A DNA stretch of 64,000 bases from Pseudomonas sp. SCB32 (GTDB lineage Bacteria; Pseudomonadota; Gammaproteobacteria; Pseudomonadales; Pseudomonadaceae), in assembly GCF_009189165.1 (NCBI RefSeq), contig NZ_CP045118.1, positions 4,960,001 through 5,024,000 on the forward strand, read 5' to 3'. Below, in pieces: positions 1-9,845 of this stretch (the first letter of the stretch is position 1; every line of letters begins with the position of its first letter). A program made the translations under genes and the position numbers. The notes below the pieces were generated by a model. That model was not told the origin of the DNA and made no database searches. It saw nothing but the letters and a program-made list of their open reading frames with translations.

Positions 1-238
1 GCTCATCGAACGCCTTGCGGATCGAAGGCAGATAGGCCAGCCCCATGTCCGTCAGCCGCACGCCGCGCGGCAGGCGCTCGAACAACTGGAAACCCAGGTA
101 CTGCTCCAGGGAGCGAATCTGCAGGCTGACCGCGGCAGGCGTCATGTGCAGCTCGTTGGCCGCTGCCGAGAAGCTCAGGTTGCGTGCGGCGGCTTCGAAG
201 GAGCGCAGCCAGGGGAGATGAGGAAGTTGGTGGCCCAC
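1..238 (-). CDS. LysR-family transcriptional regulator, GcvA-like (3' end outside window)
   Basis: The first 79 residues of a LysR-type DNA-binding protein are present; the gene runs off the left edge. The N-terminus reads LPHLPWLRSFEAAARNLSFS, the usual start of the GcvA-like subgroup, followed by the winged HTH (AANELHMTPAAVSLQIRSLE). I place the start at a GTG (238) because AAAGGT lies about five bases upstream and the preceding bases contain no in-frame ATG. It is divergent from the catabolic operon beginning at 396, so it is the obvious candidate regulator of that operon. The effector-binding domain is not visible, so nothing can be said about its ligand. Confidence 0.85.
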   Translation of the reverse strand, partial: MGHQLPHLPWLRSFEAAARNLSFSAAANELHMTPAAVSLQIRSLEQYLGFQLFERLPRGVRLTDMGLAYLPSIRKAFDE

Positions 239-395
239 AGTACACCTTTAAATTTTTTCGCCCCAAAGGAGCGTTTTTTCTTGTTTGTCTTAAGGCGAGC
301 CTCGCTCAAACAATCCCCCCTACGCAAGCACTGCGGATCGAGCCCGACTTCGTGAACGGGCCGCCACAGGCAATCACCTTGGCTGGGAGGGACGC

Positions 396-2030
396 ATGGC
401 GTCAGTGGGCGAGTTCGACTACATCATCGTTGGCAGCGGATCGGCCGGATCGGTGCTCGCCGACCGACTCTCCAGCGACGGGGCGTCGGTGCTGGTGCTG
501 GAAGCGGGCGGCAGCGACCGGCGCTTCTGGATCAAGGTGCCGATCGGCTACGGCCGGACCTTCTACGACGAGCGGGTCAACTGGAAGTACAGCACCGAGC
601 CCGATCCGGCCACCAAGGAGCGCCGCAGCTACTGGCCGCGCGGCCGGGTGATCGGCGGCTCCAGCTCGATCAACGCGATGGTCTATTGCCGTGGCCTGCC
701 GGTGGACTTCGACGGTTGGCGCCAGCTCGGCAACCTTGGCTGGGGCTGGAGCGACGTGCTGCCCTACTACGAGCGCAGCGAGCGGCGTGTCGACGCCCAG
801 GGCAACGCCCAGCCCGGCGGCCCCTTGTACGTGTCCGATGTCAGCGAGGAACTGCATCCGCTACGCGAACACTTCTTCGCCGCCGCCCGCGAACTCGGCC
901 TGCCCTTCACCTCGGACTTCAACGGGGCCAATCCCGAGGGCGTGGGCAGCTACCAGATCAATACCCACGCCGGCATGCGCTGCTCCGCCGCCGACGCCTT
1001 CCTGCGCCCGGCCCTGCGCCGCAGCAACGTGCGGCTGATCACCCAGGCGCTGGCGCGGCGGGTGCTGTTCGACGGGCACAGGGCGATGGGCATCGAGTTC
1101 GAGCGCAACGGCGAACTGCTCCAGGCACGCGCCCGTCGCGAGGTGATCCTCAGCGCCGGGGCGATCAACTCCCCGCAACTGCTCCAACTGTCCGGCGTCG
1201 GCCCCGCCGAGCTGCTGCAGCGCCTCGGCATCCCGGTGGTGCTCGACCAGCCACTGGTGGGCGGACAACTGCAGGACCACCTGGGCATCAACTACTTCTA
1301 CCGCTCCACCGAGCCGACCCTGAACAACCAACTGGCGCCGCTGCACGGCAAGCTGCTCGCCGGCATGCGCTACCTGCTGACCCGTCGCGGACCGCTGAGC
1401 GTCAGCGTCAACCAGTCCGGCGGCTTCGTCCGCGCCGACGAGCACAGTGGCGCGCCGGACATGCAGCTGTATTTCAACCCGGTCACCTACTCGACGGCAC
1501 CCGAAGGCAAGCGTCCGCTGATGAGCCCCGATCCGTTCCCCGGCTTCATCATTTCCTTTCAGCCCTGCCGCCCGCTGAGCCGGGGACGCATCGACATCCG
1601 CTCGGCGAACCCACGGGAAACCCCGGTGATCCGTCCCAACTACCTGAGCGAGGAAGAGGACATCCGTGGCGTGATCGCCGGCGGCCGCCTGATCCAGCGC
1701 CTGATGCGCACCCAGGCGCTGCGCCGGCTGGCCAAGGAAGCCATGCCGCCGGACCTCGACGGGATGGACGATGCGCAGATCCTCGACGACTTCCGCGAGC
1801 GCTGCGGCTCGGTCTTCCACCCTGTCGGCACCTGCGGCATGGGCACCGACGCGCACCGTTCGGTGGTCGACACCCGCTTGCGCGTCCACGGCCTGCAAGG
1901 GCTGCGCGTGGTCGATGCGTCGATCTTCCCCACCATCACCTCCGGCAACACCAACGCCCCTACCATCATGGTGGCGCAGAAGGCCGCGGACCTGATCCTG
2001 GCCGATCACAAGCAAAAGGTAAGCGCATGA
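396..2030 (+). CDS. GMC-family FAD-dependent oxidoreductase (choline/alcohol dehydrogenase-like)
   Basis: A 544-residue glucose-methanol-choline oxidoreductase, full length for the family. The FAD-binding GSGSAGS motif is at residues 13-19, a GMC signature (GRVIGGSSSINAM) near residue 85, and the catalytic pair is His475 (HPVGTCGMG) and Asn518 (SGNTNAP). The family oxidises primary alcohols to aldehydes using FAD. It has no signal peptide, so it should be cytoplasmic. GGGAGG precedes the ATG. It overlaps the next gene by ATGA, and an aldehyde dehydrogenase follows two genes later, so an alcohol-aldehyde-acid route is likely. The substrate cannot be told from sequence. Confidence 0.93.
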   Translation: MASVGEFDYIIVGSGSAGSVLADRLSSDGASVLVLEAGGSDRRFWIKVPIGYGRTFYDERVNWKYSTEPDPATKERRSYWPRGRVIGGSSSINAMVYCRGLPVDFDGWRQLGNLGWGWSDVLPYYERSERRVDAQGNAQPGGPLYVSDVSEELHPLREHFFAAARELGLPFTSDFNGANPEGVGSYQINTHAGMRCSAADAFLRPALRRSNVRLITQALARRVLFDGHRAMGIEFERNGELLQARARREVILSAGAINSPQLLQLSGVGPAELLQRLGIPVVLDQPLVGGQLQDHLGINYFYRSTEPTLNNQLAPLHGKLLAGMRYLLTRRGPLSVSVNQSGGFVRADEHSGAPDMQLYFNPVTYSTAPEGKRPLMSPDPFPGFIISFQPCRPLSRGRIDIRSANPRETPVIRPNYLSEEEDIRGVIAGGRLIQRLMRTQALRRLAKEAMPPDLDGMDDAQILDDFRERCGSVFHPVGTCGMGTDAHRSVVDTRLRVHGLQGLRVVDASIFPTITSGNTNAPTIMVAQKAADLILADHKQKVSA

Positions 2031-3136
2031 TGCGAATCAGCAAGCTCGAAACGTTCTGCAACGCCCATGTAGGGTTCGTGCGGGTCACCAGCGAGTGCGG
2101 GCAGATCGGCTGGGGGCAACTGTCCACCTACAACGCCGACATCACCGCCCAGGTCTTCCACCGGCAGATCGCGCCCTGGGCACTGGGCGCCGACGCCCAG
2201 GACATCGAACAGCTGGTCAACGTGATTCCCGAGCGCGAGCACAAGTTTCCCGGCAGCTACCTGTACCGCGCCCTCGCCGGGCTGGATACCGCGCTGTGGG
2301 ACCTCAAGGGCAAGGCCGCCGGCAAGCCGGTGGTCGAACTGCTCGGCGGCACGCCAGGCAAGCTGCGCGCCTATGCCTCGTCGATGAAGCGCGACATCAC
2401 CCCGGAAGCCGAAGCCGAGCGCATGCAGCGCCTGCGTGACCGCTACGGCTTCGACGCCTTCAAGTTCCGCGTGGGCCGCGAGTGCGGCCACGATCGTGAC
2501 GAATGGCCGGGCCGCACCGAAGCCATAGTACCGGTCATGCGCCGCGCCCTGGGCGATGGGGCGGAACTGCTGGTCGACGGCAACTCCGGCTATTCGCCGC
2601 GCCGTGCCATCGAGGTCGGGCGCCTGCTGGAACAGCACGGCATCGTCCACTTCGAAGAACCCTGCCCCTACTGGGAACTGGAGCAGACCCGCCAGGTCAC
2701 CCAGGCGCTGGCGCTGGACGTCACCGGCGGCGAACAGGACTGCGAGCTGGCGACCTGGCGACGGATGATCGACATGAAGGCGGTGGACATCGTGCAGCCG
2801 GACGTCCTCTACCTGGGCGGCATCTGCCGCTCGCTGCAGGTGGCCGGCATGGCCGCCGAAGCCGGCCTGCCGGTCACCCCGCACAGCGCCAACCTGTCGC
2901 TGGTGACGCTGTTCACCATGCACTTCCTCAAGTCCCTGCCCAACGCCGGCAAGTACCTGGAGCTGTCCATCGAAGGGCTGGACTACTACCCCTGGCAGGA
3001 CGGCCTGTTCGTCGAGTCGCCCTACCGCGTGGAAGACGGCCAGGTCAGCGTGGGCGACGCGCCCGGCTGGGGCGTGGAAATCGCACCGCAGTGGCTGGAA
3101 AAGTCCACCTACCAGATCAGCGAGGCCAGCCGATGA
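2027..3136 (+). CDS. Enolase-superfamily enzyme (mandelate racemase / muconate lactonizing type)
   Basis: A 369-residue member of the enolase superfamily, with capping domain then TIM barrel. Metal ligands are in the expected order: Asp184 (VDGNSG), Glu210 (FEEP) and Glu236 (GGEQD). Lys146 lies in FKFRVG at the end of the second barrel strand, and His286 in PHSAN is a candidate general acid/base. That pattern fits the mandelate racemase subgroup, mostly sugar-acid dehydratases and epimerases, but the exact reaction is unknown. The frame is open far upstream; I chose the ATG at 2027 because it overlaps the GMC stop (ATGA). It overlaps the ALDH gene the same way, so translation is probably coupled. 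Confidence 0.88.
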   Translation: MMRISKLETFCNAHVGFVRVTSECGQIGWGQLSTYNADITAQVFHRQIAPWALGADAQDIEQLVNVIPEREHKFPGSYLYRALAGLDTALWDLKGKAAGKPVVELLGGTPGKLRAYASSMKRDITPEAEAERMQRLRDRYGFDAFKFRVGRECGHDRDEWPGRTEAIVPVMRRALGDGAELLVDGNSGYSPRRAIEVGRLLEQHGIVHFEEPCPYWELEQTRQVTQALALDVTGGEQDCELATWRRMIDMKAVDIVQPDVLYLGGICRSLQVAGMAAEAGLPVTPHSANLSLVTLFTMHFLKSLPNAGKYLELSIEGLDYYPWQDGLFVESPYRVEDGQVSVGDAPGWGVEIAPQWLEKSTYQISEASR

Positions 3137-4626
3137 ACCAGACCACCGATGCCCTGATCCACGAGTACTTCAGCACCGGCACCCTCGCCTACCTGCCCGA
3201 CTCGCACTTCATCGACGGCAGCTGGCGCGCCAGTGCCGGCCGGGAAACCCTGGAGGTCTTCGACCCCGGCCTGGGCAAGGCCTTCACCACGGTGGCTGCC
3301 GGTGACGAGGAGGATGTGGACGCCGCGGTGAGCGCCGCCGACGCCGCCACTCGCGGCCCCTGGCGCAAGATGCTGCCCGCCGACCGCAGCCGCATCCTGT
3401 TGCGCGCCGCCGAGGCGATTCGCAGCAACGCCGCGCGCCTGGCGGTGATCGAGACACTCGACAACGGCAAGACCCTGGCCGAGGCGCAGAGCGACGTGCG
3501 CAATACCGCGCGGATCTTCGAGTACTACGCCGGCATCGCCGACAAGCTGCAGGGCGAGACCATCCCCCTGGGCGCCGATCACTTCGCCTGCACCCAGCTC
3601 GAACCGGTGGGCGTGACGGCGCACATCATCCCCTGGAACTACCCCATTTCCACCGCCGCCCGCGGGCTCGCCCCGGCCCTGGCGGCGGGTTGCACGGCGG
3701 TGCTCAAGCCCGCCGAGCAGACCCCGCTCAGTGCCCTGCTGCTGGCCGGGCTGCTACACCAGGCGGGACTGCCGCCGGGCGTCTGCAACGTGGTGAACGG
3801 CACCGGCAGCCAGGTCGGCAGCGCGCTGACCAGCCACCCAAAGGTGCGCCACGTGACCTTCACCGGCTCGGTCAACACCGGCATCCATGTGATGCAGGCG
3901 GCGGCGCGCAATATCGCCAGCGTCACCCTGGAACTGGGTGGTAAGTCCCCGGCCATCGTCCTCGCCGACGCTGATCTGGATGCCGCAGTGGAGGACGTGC
4001 TCTGGGCCATCTATTCCAACGCCGGGCAGATCTGCTCCGCCGGCTCGCGGTTGATCATCGAGCGCAGCGTGCATGAGCACTTCGTCGAGCGTCTGGCCGA
4101 GCGCGCACGTCAGCTCAGGTTCGGACACGGCCTGCGCAATCCTGATATCGGCGCCATCACCACCCCGGAACAATTGCAGAAAATCGATGCCTACGTGGAC
4201 GGCGCGCGTAGCCGTGGTGTGCGCATCGCCGCCGGTGGCCGGCGTGTCTGCGATCCCGCATCCGATGCCGGCTGGTTCTTCCAGCCGACGCTTCTGGATA
4301 ACCTGCCGATACACGATCCGCTGGTGCAGGAAGAAGTCTTCGGGCCGGTGCTCTCGGTGCAGGTCGCCGACAACGTCGAGCACGCGCTGGAACTGGCCAA
4401 TGCCACGCCCTTCGGCCTCGCCGCCGGTATCTACACCCGCGACTTCTCGCACGCGATGCGCCTTGCGCGAGACCTGGATGCCGGGCAGATCTACATCAAC
4501 GAATACTTCGCCGGCGGCGTGGAAACACCTTTTGGCGGAAACAAGCGCTCCGGCTTCGGGCGTGAGAAAGGACTGGAGGGACTACGCGCCTACTATGCGG
4601 TGAAGACCGTCACCGCCCGCATCTGA
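3133..4626 (+). CDS. NAD(P)-dependent aldehyde dehydrogenase
   Basis: A 497-residue ALDH-superfamily protein of normal length. Catalytic Cys301 is in NAGQICSAG and the general-base Glu267 in LELGGKSP; the cofactor-binding GSVNTG motif is just upstream. It should oxidise the aldehyde made by the GMC enzyme at 396 to a carboxylate in the cytoplasm. The ATG overlaps the preceding stop (ATGA). The family resembles betaine/4-hydroxymuconic/gamma-aminobutyraldehyde-type dehydrogenases, but the substrate is not predictable. Confidence 0.93.
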   Translation: MNQTTDALIHEYFSTGTLAYLPDSHFIDGSWRASAGRETLEVFDPGLGKAFTTVAAGDEEDVDAAVSAADAATRGPWRKMLPADRSRILLRAAEAIRSNAARLAVIETLDNGKTLAEAQSDVRNTARIFEYYAGIADKLQGETIPLGADHFACTQLEPVGVTAHIIPWNYPISTAARGLAPALAAGCTAVLKPAEQTPLSALLLAGLLHQAGLPPGVCNVVNGTGSQVGSALTSHPKVRHVTFTGSVNTGIHVMQAAARNIASVTLELGGKSPAIVLADADLDAAVEDVLWAIYSNAGQICSAGSRLIIERSVHEHFVERLAERARQLRFGHGLRNPDIGAITTPEQLQKIDAYVDGARSRGVRIAAGGRRVCDPASDAGWFFQPTLLDNLPIHDPLVQEEVFGPVLSVQVADNVEHALELANATPFGLAAGIYTRDFSHAMRLARDLDAGQIYINEYFAGGVETPFGGNKRSGFGREKGLEGLRAYYAVKTVTARI

Positions 4627-4679
4627 AGCACCCCGTTCGAGACGACTCCTGACAAGACATCCAATAAAAAGGAACACTC

Positions 4680-6281
4680 ATGGGCAACCACATCGACGAC
4701 CTCGTACAACGCCTGCGCCTCGGGCAGATCGACCGCCGCACCTTCATGAAAGGCATGTTCGCCGCGGGCGCGGGCGCGGCCCTGAGCGCCGGCCTGGCCG
4801 GCCAGGTGTTCGCCGCCGGAGAGGCCGGCACGCCCAAGCGCGGCGGCCATTTCAAGCTGGGCATCGCCTCCGGCTCGACCACCGACTCCTTCGACCCGGG
4901 CACCTACGGCGACAACTACATGCAGTCGGTGGGGCATTCGGTCCACAACTACCTGACCGAGATCAGCAACAGCGGCGAGCTGGTGGGCGAACTGGCGCAG
5001 AGCTGGGAGCCCTCGCCCGACGCCAAGACCTGGACCTTCACCCTGCGCAACGGCGTGGAGTTCCACAACGGCAAGTCCCTGGAAGCCGACGACGTGGTGG
5101 CCTCGCTCAATCACCACCGCGGGCCGGACTCCCGCTCCGCCGCCAGCAGCATCCTGGCGCCGATCAGCGACATCCGCGCGGACGGCAAGAACCGCGTCAT
5201 CGTCACCCTGAGCGGCGGCAACGCCGACTTCCCCTATCTGGTCTCGGACTACCACCTGCCGATCATGCCGTCCAAGGACGGCGCGGTGGACGCGAACGCC
5301 GGCGTCGGTTGCGGCGCCTACATCCGCGAGAGCTTCGATCCGGGCGTGAAGACCATGGTCAAGCGCAACCCCAACTACTGGAAGACCGACCGCGGCTGGT
5401 TCGACTCGGTGGAATTCCTGGTGATCGCCGACGTCGGCGCCCGCACCAACGCGCTGAACACCGGCGAAATCCACGCCATGAACGGCTGCGACCTGAAGAC
5501 GGTGCACCTGCTCAAGCGCAACCCGAAGCTTGAGGTCTCCTCGATCAAGGGTGGTCAGCACTACAGCCTGCCGATGAACGTCACCCAGGCCCCCTTCACC
5601 GATCCCAACATCCGCCTGGCGCTCAAGCACGCCATCGACCGCGACGCCCTGCTACAGACCATCCTGCGCGGCCACGGCGAAGTCGCCAACGATCACCCGA
5701 TCAACTCGGGCTACCGCTACTTCGACAGCCAGATTCCCCAGCGGCAATACGACCCGGACAAGGCCCGCTACTACCTCAAGCAGGCCGGGCTGGACAGTCT
5801 CAAGGTCGACCTCAGCGCCGCCGACGCGGCCTTTTCAGGCTCGGTGGATACCGCCGTGCTGTTCAAGGAGCACGCGGCCAAGGCCGGCATCGACATCAAT
5901 GTGGTGCGCGAGCCCAACGACGGCTACTGGAAGAACGTCTGGATGAAGAAGGCCTGGAGCATGGACTACTGGGGCGGCAAACCCACGGAAGACTGGGCCT
6001 TCTCCCTGGTGTACGGCAAGGGCGCGGCGTGGAACGAAACCTTCTGGGACAACGCGCGCTTCAACGAGCTGCTGGTCAATGCCCGCTCCGAACTGGACGA
6101 CGCCAAACGCCGGCAGATGTACGGCGAGATGCAGCTGCTGCTGCGCGACCAGGGCGGCGCGCTGATTCCGCTGTTCGCCAACTACGTCGATGGCATTTCC
6201 ACCCTGATCGGACACGGGCGGCTGGGCAACAACTGGGACCTGGACGGCCTGCGCGCCGCCGAACGCTGGTGGTTCGCCTGA
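4680..6281 (+). CDS. ABC transporter substrate-binding protein, family 5 (peptide/opine type), Tat-exported
   Basis: A 533-residue SBP_bac_5 protein (DppA/OppA-like fold). The N-terminus carries a twin-arginine signal: DRRTFMK at residues 18-24, then an Ala/Gly-rich hydrophobic stretch ending near VFAAG. The body has family features such as DPNIRLALKHAIDRDALL. It delivers ligand in the periplasm to the permeases encoded next. Tat rather than Sec export implies folding before export. Family 5 also takes up opines, nickel complexes and glycosides, so 'peptide' should not be assumed next to GMC, enolase-family and ALDH genes. A 53-base gap with AAAAAGGAAC precedes the ATG. Confidence 0.92.
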   Translation: MGNHIDDLVQRLRLGQIDRRTFMKGMFAAGAGAALSAGLAGQVFAAGEAGTPKRGGHFKLGIASGSTTDSFDPGTYGDNYMQSVGHSVHNYLTEISNSGELVGELAQSWEPSPDAKTWTFTLRNGVEFHNGKSLEADDVVASLNHHRGPDSRSAASSILAPISDIRADGKNRVIVTLSGGNADFPYLVSDYHLPIMPSKDGAVDANAGVGCGAYIRESFDPGVKTMVKRNPNYWKTDRGWFDSVEFLVIADVGARTNALNTGEIHAMNGCDLKTVHLLKRNPKLEVSSIKGGQHYSLPMNVTQAPFTDPNIRLALKHAIDRDALLQTILRGHGEVANDHPINSGYRYFDSQIPQRQYDPDKARYYLKQAGLDSLKVDLSAADAAFSGSVDTAVLFKEHAAKAGIDINVVREPNDGYWKNVWMKKAWSMDYWGGKPTEDWAFSLVYGKGAAWNETFWDNARFNELLVNARSELDDAKRRQMYGEMQLLLRDQGGALIPLFANYVDGISTLIGHGRLGNNWDLDGLRAAERWWFA

Positions 6282-6335
6282 CCGCTCGCGGTCAGGTTGC
6301 CTACGAAGTCGCGGTCGCCGAGGAGGTCCGTCGAA

Positions 6336-7295
6336 ATGCGTCATCCGTTGTTGAAAATGCTCACCCAGCGCCTGCTGCTGGGGCTGCTCAGCCTGTGGGT
6401 GGTCTCGGTCATCATCCTGCTGGGCGTGTCCCTCCTGCCGGGCGACATCGCCACGGAAATCCTCGGCCAGTCGGCCACCCCGGAAGCGGTGGCCGCCTTC
6501 CGCCAGACCCTGGGGCTGGATCAGCCGCTGTACCTGCGCTACTTCCACTGGCTGGGGGGGATGCTGCACGGTGACTTCGGCCATTCCCTGGCCAATGGCC
6601 GGGCCATCGCCGAGCTGCTCGCCACGCGCCTGCCCAATACCCTGCTGCTGGCGCTGTTCGCCGCGCTGATCGCCGTACCGCTGGCGCTGGCCCTGGGCTT
6701 CCTGGCGGCGATCTACCGCAACGGGGTGTTCGACCGCCTGATCAACGTCTTCACCCTGAGCTGCATCTCCTTCCCGGAGTTCTTCCTGGCCTACCTGCTG
6801 ATCCTGGGGTTGTCGGTGAAGGCCGGCTGGCTGCCCAGCCTGGCCAGCGTCGACGCCAGCCAGCCGCTGGCTGAGCGTCTCTACTACATGGCGCTGCCGG
6901 CGTTGACCCTGACACTGGTAGTGGTCGCCCACATGATGCGCATGAGCCGCGCCGCCATCGTCAACCTGCTCGCCAGCCCCTACATCGAAATGGCCCGGCT
7001 CAAGGGCCTGCCGCGCTGGCGCATCATCCTCCAGCACGCGCTGCCCAACGCCTGGGCGCCGATCATCAACGTCATCGTGCTCAACCTGGCCTACCTGGTG
7101 GTCGGCGTGGTGGTGGTCGAGGCGGTGTTCGTCTATCCCGGCATGGGGCAGCTGATGGTCGACTCGGTGAAGAAGCGCGACCTGCCGGTGGTGCAGGCCT
7201 GCAGCCTGGTGTTCGCCTCGACCTACATCCTGCTCAACCTGAGCGCCGACGTCCTGGCCAACCTTGCCAACCCCCGCCTGAGGCACCCGCGATGA
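6336..7295 (+). CDS. ABC transporter permease, DppB/OppB-like
   Basis: A 319-residue inner-membrane permease with a first membrane helix at about residues 10-32 and the BPD_transp_1 domain through the C-terminal two thirds. The EAA-type loop that docks the ATPase is near IEMARLKGLPRWRIILQHALPN. The ATG at 6336 is preferred over an in-frame TTG at 6297 because AGGAGG (6321-6326) is correctly placed for it. It forms the channel with the product of the next gene, which it overlaps by ATGA. Confidence 0.92.
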   Translation: MRHPLLKMLTQRLLLGLLSLWVVSVIILLGVSLLPGDIATEILGQSATPEAVAAFRQTLGLDQPLYLRYFHWLGGMLHGDFGHSLANGRAIAELLATRLPNTLLLALFAALIAVPLALALGFLAAIYRNGVFDRLINVFTLSCISFPEFFLAYLLILGLSVKAGWLPSLASVDASQPLAERLYYMALPALTLTLVVVAHMMRMSRAAIVNLLASPYIEMARLKGLPRWRIILQHALPNAWAPIINVIVLNLAYLVVGVVVVEAVFVYPGMGQLMVDSVKKRDLPVVQACSLVFASTYILLNLSADVLANLANPRLRHPR

Positions 7296-8212
7296 TCGAA
7301 CAGGGCAGCAATCTTCCCCTGGCGGAGCAACACGCCATGCCGGGATACACCACGTCACCGCACAAGGCGGCAGCCTGCCTGGGCCGGATGCTCCGCGCGG
7401 TGCGCCACGCACCCTGGAGCGCTCAGCTGGGCCTGCTGATCATCGTCCTCTACACGCTGGCGGCGCTGCTCACGCCCTGGATCGCCCCCTACGGCGAATC
7501 CCAGGTGGTCGCCAGCGAGTTCGAGCCCTGGAGCCAGCAGTTCCTGCTGGGCACCGACAACCTCGGGCGCGACCTCTTCACCCGCCTGCTCTACGGCGGC
7601 CGCAACACCCTGGGCATCGTCCTGCTGGCCACCTGCCTGGCGTTCCTCCTGGGCGGCATCGCCGGCCTGCTGGCGGCGGTGCGCGGCGGCTGGACCGACC
7701 AGCTGCTGTCGCGCCTGGTGGACGTGCTGATGGCGATTCCACAGCTGATCTTCGCCCTGCTGCTGCTCACCCTGTTCGGCACCTCGGTGCCGATGCTGAT
7801 CGCCATCATCGCCGTGCTCGACTCCACCCGGGTATTCCGCCTGACCCGCGCGGTGGCCTCCGGCGTCGTGGTGCTGGACTTCGTCGAAGCCGCCCGCCTG
7901 CGCGGCGAGAGCACGGCGTGGATCATGTTCCGCGAAGTGCTGCCGAACATCCTGCCGCCGCTGGTGGCCGAGTTCGGCCTGCGCTTCTGCTTCACCTTCC
8001 TGTTCATCAGCGCCCTGAGTTTCCTCGGCCTGGGCATCCAGCCGCCCACTGCAGACTGGGGCTCGATGGTCCGCGACAACGCCACCCTGATCAGCTACGG
8101 CGAAATCACTCCGCTGCTGCCGGCCGCGGCCATCGCCATCCTCACCATCGGGGTGAACTTCGTAGTGGACTGGTTCCTGCACATGACGAGTGGACTGCAC
8201 GATGAGCAATGA
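7292..8212 (+). CDS. ABC transporter permease, DppC/OppC-like
   Basis: A 306-residue second permease subunit with several hydrophobic helices (the first around residues 47-68), the OppC N-terminal segment, and the ATPase-docking loop near DFVEAARLRGESTAWIMFRE. It starts at an ATG overlapping the stop of the DppB-like gene (ATGA) and its end overlaps the ATPase gene by 11 bases. It acts with the DppB-like partner and the Tat-exported binding protein. Confidence 0.92.
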   Translation: MIEQGSNLPLAEQHAMPGYTTSPHKAAACLGRMLRAVRHAPWSAQLGLLIIVLYTLAALLTPWIAPYGESQVVASEFEPWSQQFLLGTDNLGRDLFTRLLYGGRNTLGIVLLATCLAFLLGGIAGLLAAVRGGWTDQLLSRLVDVLMAIPQLIFALLLLTLFGTSVPMLIAIIAVLDSTRVFRLTRAVASGVVVLDFVEAARLRGESTAWIMFREVLPNILPPLVAEFGLRFCFTFLFISALSFLGLGIQPPTADWGSMVRDNATLISYGEITPLLPAAAIAILTIGVNFVVDWFLHMTSGLHDEQ

Positions 8213-9845
8213 CAGCGCAAAGCGCCAACGCGACGAACTGCTGCTGAAGATCGACGGGCTGCACGTCCAGGCGCTGGACGGCAAGCCGATCATCCGCGGC
8301 ATCGATCTGCAACTGCGGCGGGGCGAAGTCCTCGGCCTGATCGGCGAATCTGGGGCCGGCAAGTCCACCCTCGGGCTGTCGGCCATGGGCTACGAGCGTC
8401 CAGGCTGCCGGATCAGCGCCGGCAGCATCCTCTTCGATGGCGAAGACCTGGCCCAGGCGCCGGAATCCCGCAAGCGGCAGCTCTGGGGCTCGCGCATCGC
8501 CTATGTGGCGCAATCGGCGGCGGCCTCGTTCAACCCGGCGCACCGGCTGATCGATCAGTATGTGGAAACCGCCGTGCAGCACGGCGTCATGCCCGAGCAA
8601 CAGGCGCGGGCGGACGCCGTCGAGATGTTCCGCCGCATGCGCCTGCCGCAGCCGGAGAGCTTCGGCCTGCGCTACCCGCACCAGGTCTCCGGTGGCCAGC
8701 TGCAGCGCGCCATGACCGCCATGGCGATGGCCTGCCGTCCCGACCTGATCGTCTTCGACGAGCCCACCACGGCACTGGACGTCACCACCCAGCTGGAGGT
8801 GCTGGCCACCATCCGCGACCTGGTCCGCCAGTTCCACACCGCCGCGCTGTACATCACCCACGACCTGGCGGTGGTCGCGCAGATGGCCGACCGCATCATG
8901 GTCCTGCGCCACGGCCAGACCGTGGAGGAAGCCGCCACCCGCGACATGCTCGACAACCCACGGGAGGCCTACACCCGTACGCTCTGGTCGGTACGTTCGC
9001 TGCAGCACGAAACCCGGCTCGCCGAAAGCCAGGCGCCACTGCTCGCCCTCTCGAACATCAGCGCCAGCTATGGCCCGCTGCCCGTGCTGCAGGACGTCTC
9101 GCTGGAGATTCCAGAGGGCGCGACCGTCGCCGTGGTCGGCGAGTCCGGCTCCGGCAAGTCGACCCTGGCGCGGGTGCTCACCGGACTGCTGCCGCGCAAC
9201 CGTGGGACGCTGGCCTTCCAGGGAGAGCCCCTGCCACCGCGCTGCCAGTCGCGCTCCCCGGCGACGCTGAAGAACATCCAGATGATCTACCAGATGCCGG
9301 ATACGGCGCTGAACCCGCGCCAGCGCATCCGCGAGATCCTCGGCCGTCCGCTGGCCTTCTATCTCGGACTGAAGGGAGCGCAGAAGGAAGCACGCCTGGG
9401 CGAGCTGATGGAGCAGATCGAGCTACCGCCCGAACAGTTCCTCGACCGTTTCCCGGGCGAACTCTCCGGCGGGCAGAAGCAGCGCATCTGCATCGCCCGC
9501 GCGCTGGCGGCCGAGCCCCGGCTGATCATCTGCGACGAAATCACCTCGGCGCTGGACCAGGTGGTGGCCAAGGGCGTCCTGCTGCTGCTCAAGCGCCTGC
9601 AACAGCAGTTGGGCCTGTCCTACCTGTTCATCACCCATGACCTGGATACCGTGCGCAGCATCGCCGACCACATCGTGGTCATGCACCAAGGGCGGATCGT
9701 CGAGCAGGGCCCGGCGCCCCAGGTGCTCGCCCCGCCCCACCACGATTACACCGCACGCCTGCTGGCCTCGGTGCCGCAGATGGACCCGGACTGGCTGACC
9801 CGTCGGCTGGCCGCCCGCGCCGCAACCCCTGGAGTTCCCGCATGA
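8202..9845 (+). CDS. ABC transporter ATP-binding protein with two fused ATPase domains (DppD-DppF type)
   Basis: A 547-residue protein with two complete ABC ATPase domains in tandem. Walker A of domain 1 is GESGAGKST (Lys54), with signature SGGQLQRA and Walker B LIVFDEPTTALD. Domain 2 has GESGSGKST (Lys319), signature SGGQKQRI and LIICDEITSALD. Both look catalytically competent. The fusion replaces the separate DppD and DppF genes of classical systems. The ATG at 8202 is chosen over a GTG at 8190; it overlaps the upstream permease gene. It powers import for the 4680-8212 transporter. Confidence 0.93.
   Translation: MSNDSAKRQRDELLLKIDGLHVQALDGKPIIRGIDLQLRRGEVLGLIGESGAGKSTLGLSAMGYERPGCRISAGSILFDGEDLAQAPESRKRQLWGSRIAYVAQSAAASFNPAHRLIDQYVETAVQHGVMPEQQARADAVEMFRRMRLPQPESFGLRYPHQVSGGQLQRAMTAMAMACRPDLIVFDEPTTALDVTTQLEVLATIRDLVRQFHTAALYITHDLAVVAQMADRIMVLRHGQTVEEAATRDMLDNPREAYTRTLWSVRSLQHETRLAESQAPLLALSNISASYGPLPVLQDVSLEIPEGATVAVVGESGSGKSTLARVLTGLLPRNRGTLAFQGEPLPPRCQSRSPATLKNIQMIYQMPDTALNPRQRIREILGRPLAFYLGLKGAQKEARLGELMEQIELPPEQFLDRFPGELSGGQKQRICIARALAAEPRLIICDEITSALDQVVAKGVLLLLKRLQQQLGLSYLFITHDLDTVRSIADHIVVMHQGRIVEQGPAPQVLAPPHHDYTARLLASVPQMDPDWLTRRLAARAATPGVPA

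Noticed and set aside
5835..7412. A 525-residue open frame on the minus strand rich in Gln, His and Arg
   Set aside because: It is antisense to the clearly real binding-protein and permease genes and has no domain similarity; long antisense frames are common in high-GC DNA.
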